A stretch of 64,000 bases of DNA from Vicia villosa (GCF_029867415.1 NC_081180.1:149597068-149661067), one strand, 5' to 3'; numbered from the stretch's first letter, positions 34,062 to 46,697 are shown. Notes: a model not told the origin generated them from the sequence alone. Translations and numbers: made by a program.

Positions 34062-36974
34062 TGTTGTACCCTAAATTTTGCCCCGACTTTTCATTTGCCT
34101 CATTTACATTTAGTATTCTTATTTTATCTCAAAAATTCCAAAAAAATATATGTAGTGATCTTATACATTCATTTGCATCATTCTCATTCAAAAATTGAAA
34201 AAATATATAATACATTCATTTCATACATCATTTTTACAATTAATAGTTTTTTTATGTATACTAACCATTTGCATGATTTTAATATTTTTATTTTAATTCA
34301 ATTTATCTCTTAGACTGAATTTTCATTAAAATCTTAAAAGAATTTTTTTAGTTGTTATTATTATTTGTTTTAGTTTCTTTCTTTTATAGGTGTAATTCAA
34401 TGAAAAGGGAGCTCCATGATTATTTGATTCAAGAACTTAAGGCCCATCAGCAAATTTTGGTCCAAGACAAGAATTATAAATCTTTGGGGCATATTGTTCA
34501 AGCTAAGCCCATTTGCAAATATTGATTCAGAAAAAACAAAAATGGAAGAGATATTTTCACGCAGTCACATGGATCCCACACTCCAAAGAACCTCACGATT
34601 TCTGCAAGCAAGAGGTCACGTTTTTCCTCATGATGCATGGGAAACAAATATCTCATCACAATCACTCTTCATATTGATCTTCTAGAATTCACTACAGACA
34701 AAATGCAAAAACAAACTTTCTGCCCACCTCAGCGTCTCACGCGTTTTGCACACATTTGCCTCTCTAAAATCCCACGAAATCGGCTCTCATTCTAACAAAC
34801 TTTGATTCCATTTGATCTGAATCCTCTCATGAAATGCCCCATATGCCCTCACTCTCCAATTGCTATATAATCATACGCTCAGATACAAAGAAAGGGAGGA
34901 AGAAAAGGCATTGTCACGCTGCCAAAATCACTCTAGAAATCTTCCTCCAAGCAAACTTCATTACCATCACTAAATCTGATTCAACAAACCTCAACTCGCA
35001 TCACAACGCTTGCAACACCGACGCGTCTACGGTAATCATGCTCATCCTTTTAGATCTTTGTTAAAACATGAAGATTGATTGTTGTATGCCGATTCATGCT
35101 TGTATCTGTTTGGTTGAGATCTGTTGTTTATGAACTGTGATATTTAGTTTGTTGTTATATGCTGGATTGCCATGACTGTGTTTCGATTAGTTGTTTGGTT
35201 TTATATCTGAGTAGAAGAAGATTGATAGAGAGATTGAGAGGTTTTGTTTGTTGTTGAGCCGAGAGATGAAGGACGTGTTTGTTGTTACTTCATGAACAGA
35301 GCAGAGAAACTGAGAAAATCGTGAGTATTTGGTGTGAGGTAGTGGGAGGCGGACTTGGTCCCTCCATATTAGGGTTTCATTTTGTTTAAATTAACTCCTG
35401 GGCCTATGAGATTTAGGCCCGTTTCCTTTTGTTTTTGCTACACCCTACAATCCACATACCCCCATGGCTGAAGTTTTATTTCAAGGATTGGGCTTGCTGA
35501 ACTTCTTAAAGCCCACCGAATCTATTTCCTTTTCCATACGCCTAATCTGCCAGCGCACCCCCTCCTGGACAGACTTTAGGTTTCCCTTGGGCCTGCTACT
35601 AAGCCCGATTCATTTAATATTTGCACCCCATGTTTTTACTGTTTCTACCCCATTTTATTTGGTTGTTTAGTTTTATATAGTTTCCTTTGAATATTTGTTT
35701 TTAATATCAAAAAAATACAAAAATATGTGTTAGAATTTAGGTTAATTAGATTTTTATTTTCTATATTAAAAATACCAAATATATGTTGCTTATTTTAAAT
35801 TCCTTTTAATATGCTTATATTTTCTTTTGTTAATTGTGATTAATATTTGTTAGTATGCTTTTGTCATTTATTCATGCATCCTTATATATATCCGTTGCTA
35901 ATGTTTTCTTGACTTTTGTGAGGTACTACTACACTTGAGCCTTGGATATTACTTGTGGACATTTATATTTCATTTTAATTTTTGTATATATTATTCTTTT
36001 ATTTTCCGCTTTATTTTTCGATTGGGTTGTAATAATGAGTAGTTAATTTTCATCCCCATTCGTTTAAATGTGTAATCCCCATCCCCGAGGCCTTGTAATA
36101 ATTTTACCGCTTTCCTTTACCGCTTTATTTTATTATTGCTTGCATGCTTTAACCGTTTTTCAAACTAAAATTAGGTTCTTAGCCGTTTTCTACCATAAGT
36201 CGATTGCACTTCACGCATCGCCATCAACCGTACTTACACATGCACACTTGCACGTACACCCTTATTTTACTCCTATGTTCATCCCTTTATGCTTGAACTT
36301 GTATGCTTGTTTGTATGGATTTTACCTGTATGAGCTTGTATGTTTCCATTTACTTCTTCCATCTTCTTTTTAAACAAACTGTTCACCCCTGCATTACTTG
36401 GTCCATATACCAAGCTCCTAACCAACTCTTTGTAAGTCGAGTGTCTTGTGCACCGCCATCGACCTGTTTTCAAAACTCTTTTTCATAATAAAACCTTGAC
36501 TTTTGTCATGTGTTCTTCTTTAAACTCTTTTGTGCACTTGCACTCTTTTTCGTTTAAAACTGTTTTCAATAAAATCCTTTTTCGAAACTTTTGAGCAGAA
36601 CTACAAATGCTCTGACTTCTCCATTGCACTGAGGAGGTATGTAGGCACAAGACACAACGTCTTGCCGAGCAAACTTTTGTAAATAACCTTTTTCTTTTGT
36701 ATATATTTCTTTTCTCATTTCTTCTTTTAGCAAACAAAAAAATGGTTTTAACATAAACACAGATTTTCAAGAGGTTCCTGTGGAGTACCACAGATGTGAG
36801 GGGTGCTAACACCTTCCCTTTACATAACCAACCCCCGTATCCAGATTTCTTTTTGTGGTTTTTTTCGAGTTTTTTCCCTTTCCTCTTTTGGAATTAAAAA
36901 AGTTCGGTGGCGACTCTTGCTTTTTAACGATTTAAGTTAACCAATGACTTAGTCTCAAATTTTCCGCCGCTACA
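34062..36974 (+). repeat. 5' LTR of the gag-only element
   Basis: 2913 bp, TGTTGTACCC...CCGCTACA. It holds a run 'ccccatccccgaggccttgtaat' (about 36074) likely near the RNA start or poly-A region, 'gtgctaacaccttccctt' (36784-36802), and a PBS-like GTGGCGACTCT (36907-36917) inside U5. Small ORFs in it recur in the 3' LTR simply because the LTRs are copies. Confidence 0.95.
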
Positions 36975-36979
36975 GAAAA

Positions 36980-36998
36980 GTGGCGACTCTGCTGGGGA
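36980..36998 (+). promoter_or_regulatory. Primer-binding site, tRNA-Arg type
   Basis: GTGGCGACTCTGCTGGGGA lies six bases (gaaaag) after the LTR end. From TGG onward it is complementary to the 3' end of a plant tRNA-Arg with CCA added (…CCCCAGC-R-GAGTCG-CCA). tRNA-Arg priming is a known trait of Ogre elements. Confidence 0.8.
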
Positions 36999-38032
36999 TT
37001 TCTCTAAGTGGGTTTAGCCTATTTTGTTTATCTGTGTGTTCATGTTATTGCTTCTTGTTTGCTATTTGTATATATTTTTATCTGCTTATATGGGTGCTTG
37101 GTTGATACTTGAGTGAGATAAGTCCTATACCCGGACTTGAGTGTACATTAAGATAGGATGTGGTATAGTCATTTTGGCTTATGTGGAGTTATTCCTTCGT
37201 GAGCTGACTTGAGACCCACAACTCAGTGGAGAATGGCTTGGCTAAAGGTGATAGTGTTGAACGAGTCAGTCGTGAAAGCATTGTTACTTTTGGTTGGGTC
37301 TGTAAAGCTGAGGACCTTAGAATACCTTAACCCATCTTAGCCTTTTAGGACGTAGTGCGGAGACTATTTGGGTGAAGTCCCAATTGGTTGTCACGCGATA
37401 CTACACTCGAGCGAGTTTCTCTTTAGAATATTATTGGTTGGTGAGTAAGTCGCTTAAGCCGATAATATTCTCGAGATGGAATGCAGACCTTGGGAACTTT
37501 GTAGAACCCGTTGTACAGGTACAAAAAACCTTAGCACATACCTTTGTGGGTGGTTCTTAACCATGGTTCCATGCTCGTGACTTTGAACCTTGTTTGTGTG
37601 ACCTTGTGTGACCTTGACTATGATGGATACATAAACCATGCATTCGTTTGATTTCCAAGGAACTCATAGGTCTTTCTTTGTAAACATCATAAGTTTCATC
37701 AAACTCAATGGATCTTGGGTGTTGATGGGGTGAAAACCCTAATCCACCAAGATGGATGATTGATCTTGATGATAACTTGGTCAATGCTTTGATCCAAATT
37801 AGGATTTACTTCCTTCATGCTTTGATGTTTACCAATTAATAACTTGAATTCCTCGAAAATCAAACAACAAAAACAACATTGCATTTGCATTGCATCATTT
37901 GCATACTTCATCCATTCATCCAGGTTGTCCAGAAAACTTATTCTTGTCTGTCTCCATCTTCAGAGTTGTCTGTCTACTGTCAAGCTGATTCCTCCACACA
38001 AGTACGGAACTAGAGCTGCTGTTAGACAAAGA

Positions 38033-39547
38033 ATGGCAGACCAAGAGAAACATAACATGGAAGTTGGAATGGAAATTGATGAGTTGAAATCAGGCATGAT
38101 TAAGCTTACCGAGATGATGCAAGTGTTGATGGCTAGGACTGATCCACCTCAGAGGACTGTTATTTCCGAAGTCTCCACTGCTGTTGTTGATCCCTTACAG
38201 GTTCAGAAGCCACCTTCTGCTTGTCCAGAATTTGGGTTACCTGAGAATTTCTCTCCAACATATGTCAATGCTTCTATGGTGGGTCAAACTTTGAGGCAGA
38301 TATTCCAACCTCCGGTCTTTTCTGAACCTCCCCCTGTTGTTCATACTACTGCTCAAGCTGTTCCAGCTCGTTATGACAATCCTCTCTATGATTACCGTTC
38401 TGTTGGTTCTCGAAGTGTTAGTCAAGGAGATTGTGGTGAAGTTGAAGAAGTCCGTGAGCAATATCAGGCATTGGAAAAGAGACTAAGAGCTATGGAAGGA
38501 AACAATTTCTTTAGTGTGAATGCTGATAACATGGGTCTTGTTTCAAATCTTGTCATGCCTTCCAAGTTCAAAGTTCCTGAGTTTGAGAAGTATAAGGGGC
38601 ATACTTGTCCAAGAAATCATTTGACCATGTACTACAGAAAGATGACTGCTTACACCAACAACCAGAATTTGCTCATTCATTGCTTTCAAGACAGTTTAAG
38701 TGGTGCTTCGTTGAAGTGGTACATGAGTTTGGAAAAGGGTTGTGTTCAGAATTTCCAAGATTTAGCTGATGCGTTCATGAAACAGTACAGGTATAATCTG
38801 GATATGGCACCTGATCGTCGTCAACTTCAGAATATGGCTCAGAAGGAAAAGGAATCTTTCAAGGAATATGCTCAACGTTGGAGAGAATTGGCTTCCCAAG
38901 TTGAACCACCTTTGTCTGAGAAGGAATTAACTAGCTTGTTCATGGATACCCTTTCTCCTTTCTTTTGGGAGAAGATGATTGGAAGTGTGTCTTCAAACTT
39001 CACTGATTTGGTAACAATTGGTCAAAGGCTAGAAGAAGGAATCAGGAAAGGAAAAGTGTCTGTTGCTGTTGATTCTTCAAAGAAACCTTTTGGGTGCTTC
39101 CAGAAGAAGAAAGAGAATGAGACTAATGCTGTGTTGAATGATAGAAGAAGACCTCGTCATAGACCTCAGAATGGTGATCAGCCATATGTAGCTGCTGTCG
39201 CTCCTGTGCGACTTCAAGCTCCTCAACCTCAAGCTGCTAACCAGAATCAGATTCGTAATAGGGTCGACTTTGATCCTATCCCCATGACTTATACTGAACT
39301 GTATCCTGCTTTGGTCCAGAAAGGGTTGATTACAACAAGAGCTATGCCTCCTCCTTGAAATCCTCTCCCTGATGGTTTCAGATCTGATCTTCATTGTCCT
39401 TTCCATCAAGGTGCAGCAGGCCATGATTTAGAAAGATGTTTCCCTCTGAAGGAAAGAGTTCAAGAGTTGGTTAGATCAAAGATGCTATCTTTTAGGGATA
39501 TGGGTCCTAATGTTGTCACTAATCCTTTGCCAGATCAAAGTGGCTGA
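38033..39547 (+). CDS. gag of the gag-only element (stop before the zinc-binding motif)
   Basis: I take the start at the Met at 38033 (MADQEKHNMEVGMEIDELK). The frame is open further upstream to 37844, but that part looks like leader. The protein has a coiled-coil N-terminus and a capsid-like core (PSKFKVPEFEKYKGHTCPRN, CFQDSLSGASLKWYMSL, FMKQYRYNLD, FKEYAQRWRELASQV). The C-terminus is basic and Gln-rich. A TGA at 39356-39358 ends the ORF at about 440 residues. Translation of the next bases continues the family sequence through a C-x3-H...GH-x4-C knuckle (CPFHQGAAGHDLERC) to 39547. Gag would form the virus-like particle; protease and polymerase must come from an autonomous Tat element. Confidence 0.85.
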
Positions 39548-41637
39548 AGAAAAGTCAAAGCCAGATAGTCTCCTAAAGCCAAGTGTTTCAGACGGGATAG
39601 CTCATCCTTGTTGTTGATTAGTCACTAGGCCTTTGTTTCTTTACTGTTTGCATTTCCTTCATTGTATTGTTTGCTTTCAAACTTTGTTTAATTCTGAATG
39701 TTAATTTTAATGAAATGAGCATTGCATATTTTGAATTCATTCACATCCACTATGTTTATGTTTATACCTACTTTTACAAAAAAAAAAAAAAATTCCATCT
39801 GCTATTCTCTATCAAACTTGTGTTTTATGCAAAGATTGGAGGGAGGATGATGACAACGAAATACCCAAGTTGTTGAATTGTATGCTTTCAAATAAAACTT
39901 TGTTGATGATGTACAGGCATTGTTTCAATTCCCAAACACTGGAGAAATAAGGAAGTTAATCCCTTGTCAACCCCTTTGAGCCTTCGAAGTAGGAGTTTCT
40001 TTCTGTACGAAAAAAACCGCATTTTTAACCTGGGGCAGGGTAGTTCTCAGTTAATTTGGCTGTGCATTCTATTTTAAGAGAATCATTCAGTACACCTTTC
40101 AACAAAGGTTTCAATCGTAATCGTTCCTCCGCACACATCAAAGAAGTGTTGGATGTGTCAATTAAAAGCCAATGATGGTTCATCAATCATTAAGCAAAGC
40201 AGTCACTATCTTTCAAAAAAAAATGTATCAAAAAAAATAGAATCAAAGAAAAGCCTGCTAAGTCAAAACCAAAAATGACTTAGGCAAAAACAAGGGCATC
40301 CCGCTGACTGTAAGTTCAAAATAAACAGTTCAGGCAAAAGTTAGGGATATCAAAAGAAAAAGAGCAAAAAAAAAAAAAAGAAGAAGAGAGAAGTCAATAA
40401 AGTCCTCAAACAACAAAATGTTGTGATTATCAAAAGGAAGAAGTGACTGCAATCTCTAAAGTTCTATTTGCTTATGAACTATCATCATTATCAAAGGTGC
40501 AATTCCAGAGGTCTTTTGGAACCTGAATGCATGGGTTAAATTAACTGAGTTTTAGGACTGGAGATCATCATGAAGATGGGATGGGTACAATCAAATTTTG
40601 AGCCTTATATCCGTTGTTTCTAAAACCGTGAACCTGACCACGTTACAACCTTTAAAAGACCTAATTGAAGCAAGGTTTATTTTGAAAGCATACTACAACA
40701 AGGTTGCGTAGGCTGACTCCCAAGAGATTTGCCAATCATTTGTTTTGATATCATACCTTTGCTTTATCTTTCACTTTGAATGTCTTAACCTTTATGTTTT
40801 GACCAGTGATTCCATTTGCTTTACATCAATAACATTATTCCAATAATGATTTTGATTTCAAAAATATGTTTTGAACATTGCGTTAAAATTACCATTCTTG
40901 AATGAACATTTTATTTGCAAGTAAGCACTCATCTTTCAGGAAGTTCAAACAGTCGAGAAACTTGATCAGTGATCCTATCAGGGGCACGTTACTTCAAGAT
41001 CCTGTTGTTTAGATGTTCAGTCAAGATTTGTTGATCAGAATATCCTTTCAAGACTTATATTGGGGCAAGCCATCCCAACATTCATTTCAAGATCTAAAGC
41101 CATGATCAGTTCATCCCCAGTACGGTTCAACTGAAGCCATGATCAGTTAACTTGCAACAATTAGTGAATCAGGGGCAATCTTCTTCAGCAATCCCCAAGC
41201 AGTTTTATTAGTCCTTCTCAAAGGATCATCATTTTGATACAGTTACCAGTGTAATAGAAGTGTGTTTAAGCATCTTCTTTCCAAGCAGAGTTGGCGGAGT
41301 TCCCGTATTGAGGAATCAGAGTTCCAATCTTGCCTCACAAAAGAGTCTACCTCAGTTGGCACAAACAATTGTATTGCATTTATCATTCGTCATGCATAGA
41401 AAGATTCAACATCATGCATTGAAACAAAATTCATGCTCATTTACATTCTCCGAGGTCCTGTTGCTATCAACATCTTCACCTTGAGATCAAAGTCCAACTT
41501 ATTTGGCACCTATCCAAAACAGATACTTGCTTGTCTTCTCTGTCTAGTGTTGTTCCTTGATGTATCCATTCTTCATTCAGTGCCATTCCTGGATGTTATG
41601 TTCTCTCTCTCTTCTTTCAATGCCATTCCTGAAAGAT
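39548..41637 (+). other. Long non-coding 3' region of the gag-only element, first part
   Basis: No gene seen. Two GGGGCA-type purine blocks (about 40032 and 41162), a poly-A run (39779-39793), and scattered 'gatcagt' motifs occur. In an autonomous Tat element this position would hold pol. Confidence 0.7.
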
Positions 41638-41935
41638 TTCGACCATGCTTTATCTTGGTTCCCTTCAATCATGTTTTATCTTGATTGCCTCCGATCATGC
41701 TTTATCCTGATCGCTTTCGACCATGCTTTATCTTGGTTCCCTTCAATCATGTTTTATCTTGATTGCCTCCGACCATGCTTTATCCTGATCGCTTTCGACC
41801 ATGCTTTATCTTGGTTCCCCTCAATCATGTTTTATCTTGATTGTCTCCGATCTTGCTTTATCCTGATCGCTTTCGACCATGCTTTATCTTGGTTACCTTC
41901 AATCATGTTTTATCTTGATTGTCATTTGATGCTGC
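41638..41935 (+). repeat. 78-bp higher-order tandem repeat built of 26-bp subunits
   Basis: 'ttcgaccatgctttatct' recurs at exact 78-bp spacing at 41638, 41716, 41794 and 41872. Each 78-bp unit contains three related 26-bp subunits of the form 'catg(c/t)tttatc(c/t)tgatt'. Degenerate single subunits continue to about 42290. Because 78 is a multiple of three, the array stays open in one frame (41557-42102), but composition and position argue against a real protein. Confidence 0.88.
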
Positions 41936-42661
41936 TTCGTTCATGCTTTATCTTGAACGTCTCTGATACATTCTTCTCAAAGTTCAATCATGTTTTACTC
42001 TTGATTACCTTTGATGCCATTCAATCATGTTTTATCTTGATTGTCCTGGATGTTATCCAATCATGTTTTATCTTGATTGCCCTTAACGTTATCCATTCAT
42101 GATTTATCTTGAATGCCTCATATATTCTCTCCTCGAAGTCCAGTCATGTTTTATCTTGATCGCCTTTGTTGTGTATCTTCCTTTCCAAATTCATTCTCGT
42201 TTTACTCTTGAATGATTTTTGATGTGGGTTTCAGAGATCTTTCATTCTGAATTTCTCTGTTGATCTTCTGTCCAGATTTCCTTTCATGTTTTACTCTTGA
42301 AAGCTTCTGTTGACTGTCTCTTTCCCTTGCGAAGTCCAGTTTTATTCCTGGGTACGCTTATCTTTTCCCCAACTGTTTCTTTCATTCGAGTCTATCACTT
42401 ATTCCTTTTGTGTTTTCCCCTGCGGAGTTCTTACTTGCTTTACCAAGTTTCTCCGTCAATTGTTTATCTCTCGTGGCGCTATATTCCCCACAGAAATTCG
42501 AGTTTGTCTCATATCATACAAAAAACAAAAAAAGAGTCCCTGCATTCATAGCATAACATATTATTGCATCAAGGGGAAAAATTCAGGTTTTTTAAGTATT
42601 TAATTACCTTCTGCCACTGATATCTTGATGACTAAGTCATTCAAGCTACCTGGCTAAAGAT

Positions 42662-42678
42662 AATTAAATAGGGGCAGC
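42662..42678 (+). promoter_or_regulatory. Polypurine tract of the gag-only element
   Basis: 'aattaaataggggcagc' directly precedes the 3' LTR start TGTTG. The core AGGGGCAG is purine-rich with a single C, a form seen in legume Tat elements. Confidence 0.65.
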
Positions 42679-45592
42679 TGTTGTACCCTAAATTTTGCCC
42701 CGACTTTTCATTTGCCTCATTTACATTTAGTATTCTTATTTTATCTCAAAAATTCAAAAAAAAATATATGTAGTGATCTTATACATTCATTTGCATCATT
42801 CTCATTCAAAAATTGAAAAAATATATAATACATTCATTTCATACATCATTTTTACAATTAATAGTTTTTTTATGTATACTAACCATTTGCATGATTTTAA
42901 TATTTTTATTTTAATTCAATTTATCTCTTAGACTGAATTTTCATTAAAATCTTAAAAGAATTTTTTTAGTTGTTATTATTATTTGTTTTAGTTTCTTTCT
43001 TTTATAGGTGTAATTCAATGAAAAGGGAGCTCCATGATTATTTGATTCAAGAACTTAAGGCCCATCAGCAAATTTTGGTCCAAGACAAGAATTATAAATC
43101 TTTGGGGCATATTGTTCAAGCTAAGCCCATTTGCAAATATTGATTCAGAAAAAATAAAAATGGAAGAGATATTTTCACGCAGTCACATGGATCCCACACT
43201 CCAAAGAACCTCACGATTTCTGCAAGCAAGAGGTCACGTTTTTCCTCATGATGCATGGGAAACAAATATCTCATCACACTCACTCTTCATATTGATCTTC
43301 TAGAATTCACTACAGACAAAATGCAAAAACAAACTTTCTGCCCACCTCAGCGTCTCACGCGTTTTGCACACATTTGCCTCTCTAAAATCCCACGAAATCG
43401 GCTCTCATTCTAACAAACTTTGATTCCATTTGATCTGAATCCTCTCATGAAATGCCCCATATGCCCTCACTCTCCAATTGCTATATAATCATACGCTCAG
43501 ATACAAAGAAAGGGAGGAAGAAAAGGCATTGTCACGCTGCCAAAATCACTCTAGAAATCTTCCTCCAAGCAAACTTCATTACCATCACTAAATCTGATTC
43601 AACAAACCTCAACTCGCATCACAACGCTTGCAACACCGACGCGTCTACGGTAATCATGCTCATCCTTTTAGATCTTTGTTAAAACATGAAGATTGATTGT
43701 TGTATGCCGATTCATGCTTGTATCTGTTTGGTTGAGATCTGTTGTTTATGAACTGTGATATTTAGTTTGTTGTTATATGCTGGATTGCCATGACTGTGTT
43801 TCGATTAGTTGTTTGGTTTTATATCTGAGTAGAAGAAGATTGATAGAGAGATTGAGAGGTTTTGTTTGTTGTTGAGCCGAGAGATGAAGGACGTGTTTGT
43901 TGTTACTTCATGAACAGAGCAGAGAAACTGAGAAAATCGTGAGTATTTGGTGTGAGGTAGTGGGAGGCGGACTTGGTCCCTCCATATTAGGGTTTCATTT
44001 TGTTTAAATTAACTCCTGGGCCTATGAGATTTAGGCCCGTTTCCTTTTGTTTTTGCTACACCCTACAATCCACATACCCCCATGGCTGAAGTTTTATTTC
44101 AAGGATTGGGCTTGCTGAACTTCTTAAAGCCCACCGAATCTATTTCCTTTTCCATACGCCTAATCTGCCAGCGCACCCCCTCCTGGACAGACTTTAGGTT
44201 TCCCTTGGGCCTGCTACTAAGCCCGATTCATTTAATATTTGCACCCCATGTTTTTACTGTTTCTACCCCATTTTATTTGGTTGTTTAGTTTTATATAGTT
44301 TCCTTTGAATATTTGTTTTTAATATCAAAAAAATACAAAAATATGTGTTAGAATTTAGGTTAATTAGATTTTTATTTTCTATATTAAAAATACCAAAAAT
44401 ATGTTGCTTATTTTAAATTCCTTTTAATATGCTTATATTTTCTTTTGTTAATTGTGATTAATATTTGTTAGTATGCTTTTGTCATTTATTCATGCATCCT
44501 TATATATATCTGTTGCTAATGTTTTCTTGACTTTTGTGAGGTACTACTACACTTGAGCCTTGGATATTACTTGTGGACATTTATATTTCATTTTAATTTT
44601 TGTATATATTATTCTTTTATTTTCCGCTTTATTTTTCGATTGGGTTGTAATAATGAGTAGTTAATTTTCATCCCCATTCGTTTAAATGTGTAATCCCCAT
44701 CCCCGAGGCCTTGTAATAATTTTACCGCTTTCCTTTACCGCTTTATTTTATTATTGCTTGCATGCTTTAACCGTTTTTCAAACTAAAATTAGGTTCTTAG
44801 CCGTTTTCTACCATAAGTCGATTGCACTTCACGCATCGCCATCAACCGTACTTACACATGCACACTTGCACGTACACCCTTATTTTACTCCTATGTTCAT
44901 CCCTTTATGCTTGAACTTGTATGCTTGTTTGTATGGATTTTACCTGTATGAGCTTGTATGTTTCCATTTACTTCTTCCATCTTCTTTTTAAACAAACTGT
45001 TCACCCCCGCATTACTTGGTCCATATACCAAGCTCCCAACCAACTCTTTGTAAGTCGAGTGTCTTGTGCACCGCCATCGACCTGTTTTCAAAACTCTTTT
45101 TCATAATAAAACCTTGACTTTTGTCATGTGTTCTTCTTTAAACTCTTTTGTGCACTTGCACTCTTTTTCGTTTAAAACTGTTTTCAATAAAATCCTTTTT
45201 CGAAACTTTTGAGCAGAACTACAAATGCTCTGACTTCTCCATTGCACTGAGGAGGTATGTAGGCACAAGACACAACGTCTTGCCGAGCAAACTTTTGTAA
45301 ATAACCTTTTTCTTTTGTATATATTTCTTTTCTCATTTCTTCTTTTAGCAAACAAAAAAATGGTTTTAACATAAACACAGATTTTCAAAAGGTTCCTGTG
45401 GAGTACCACAGATGTGAGGGGTGCTAACACCTTCCCTTTACATAACCAACCCCCGTATCCAGATTTCTTTTTGTGGTTTTTTTCGAGTTTTTTCCCTTTC
45501 CTCTTTTGGAATTAAAAAAGTTCGGTGGCGACTCTTGCTTTTTAACGATTTAAGTTAACCAATGACTTAGTCTCAAATTTTCCGCCGCTACA
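42679..45592 (+). repeat. 3' LTR of the gag-only element
   Basis: 2914 bp, nearly identical to 34062-36974. Differences seen by eye are an A-run length and neighbouring base near 42757, and single substitutions near 43156, 43280, 44398, 44511, 45007, 45038 and 45389. It contains the U5 PBS-like GTGGCGACTCT at 45525-45535. Confidence 0.95.
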
Positions 45593-46384
45593 ACCTCGAT
45601 TAAAGCAAAACTGATTGTCCATAGCGATAGGGAGACCAGTTGGTGTCAATCCAAGCAGTGGTTGTCTCAGTCGTATAGCATTTGCATTCATAGTGACGAA
45701 TCCGCCGATCATAATAGGTGAAACTTCGTCTTGCGTGATACGCTCGAAGTTTGCTAGCATAAATGTAATAGCATTGACCGGACGATTCTGAGAAGTGCAG
45801 AACATGATGAACAGTTCTTCTCTGGAAACTTCAGTGACACTCTCTGGTTTACCGAAAATGTAGTGAGCGATAATCTTACGCAAGTATCTGAAAGCAGGGT
45901 TATGAATGTTCTCAGAGTGAAACTCATGTTCTTCAGGATTATCGTTTCCAGTGATCTTACCCCAGAAATTTTCCAACTCCCAGTAAGCAAAAATTTCCTC
46001 TTGAACTGTGGGGAATGCATCCGCTCCATTAGGGATTTCTAACATAGCAGCAAAATCGCGGACACAAAACTGATATTCCAATCCAAAAAGCCGAAAAAGA
46101 ATAATTCCTTTCCTCAACCCTTGTCCACAGTTAGGCAGGTAAGTCAATGAGCTCAAGAATTCCAGAGTGAGCTTTCGGTAGGTACAGAATTTGCGGAACA
46201 GGTGAGAAACGGTCCAACCGATTTGGTTCAGCAAGTACATGACACTTTCGTCGATTCCTAACTTCTTCATAGTCGGGTGATGAGGATAGCGAGTCAAATC
46301 CATTTGTCTCTGAGCTAGCTTAGCATATCTCGCTTCTTGTCCTCTTCCTCGGAACACAACTTCCATATTGTCAACTTCTTGCAT
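45593..46384 (-). pseudogene. Athila accessory ORF, N-terminal part (interrupted by the gag-only element)
   Basis: Starts at Met 46384 (MQEVDNMEVVFRGRGQEARY) and runs 264 codons to the insertion point at 45593. It then resumes at 34061. The body resembles the ATHILA ORF1-type family (HPTMKKLGIDE, TLEFLSSLTYLP, FGLEYQFCVRDFAAMLEIPNG). There is no membrane segment and no catalytic motif that I recognise. The N-terminal third is duplicated at 28575-28943. The ORF is clean in this part. Confidence 0.85.
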
Positions 46385-46697
46385 CTTGATAAGTTAGTAA
46401 CTAGATTATCCTATAAGTTGAAAAATATGAAAATTAAGTTAGAATTAGGCTAGTGTTGGAAAAAGAGAAAATTAAAAAGAAATAAAAATTAAAAGATGTA
46501 ACAAATTATAATAATAATTATAATTATAAAAAGATGAGATTTATATAACAATGATTAAAATAATGATTATAATTATAATAATTATTATAAGTGTCTAAAG
46601 GAATGAAAATTTAAATAGAAAATTAAAATAAAAACAAGATAAAGTAAAATAAAATATTTTAAATAAATAAATAAAATAAAGATAAGAAAATGAAATA
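46385..46697 (-). other. Athila spacer joined directly to protease-region sequence
   Basis: The AT-rich spacer seen after the integrase at 28944-29265 occurs here directly upstream of the accessory ORF, but its far end joins gag/protease coding sequence at 46697. The whole pol gene is missing. Junction bases show no canonical splice signals. Confidence 0.75.

Larger units (their letters stand above)
34062..45592 (+). mobile_element. Complete gag-only (TR-GAG-like) Tat/Ogre-type retrotransposon, 11.5 kb
   Basis: Both LTRs (34062-36974 and 42679-45592) start TGTTGTACCC and end CCGCTACA. The flanking duplication ACCTC (34057-34061 and 45593-45597) is exact. The internal 5.7 kb has a tRNA-Arg-type PBS, a gag gene and a polypurine tract. 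It contains no protease, RT, RNase H or integrase, so the element must be moved by proteins from another element. By eye the LTRs differ at about eight substitutions and one indel in 2.9 kb, which marks a young insertion. It landed in the Athila accessory ORF. Confidence 0.95.

Noticed and set aside
34494..36812. Small ORFs in the 5' LTR that recur in the 3' LTR (43112-45430)
   Set aside because: The repetition comes from LTR identity. The ORFs are short and lack recognisable domains.
41557..42102. A repeat-protein gene
   Set aside because: The open frame follows from a 78-bp period. No start context, no conserved domain, and it lies in the non-coding 3' region of a gag-only element.
46697..46697. 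Athila pol loss by RNA splicing
   Set aside because: The bases at the joint do not give GT...AG borders when compared with the pol-bearing copy; a deletion or template switch fits better.
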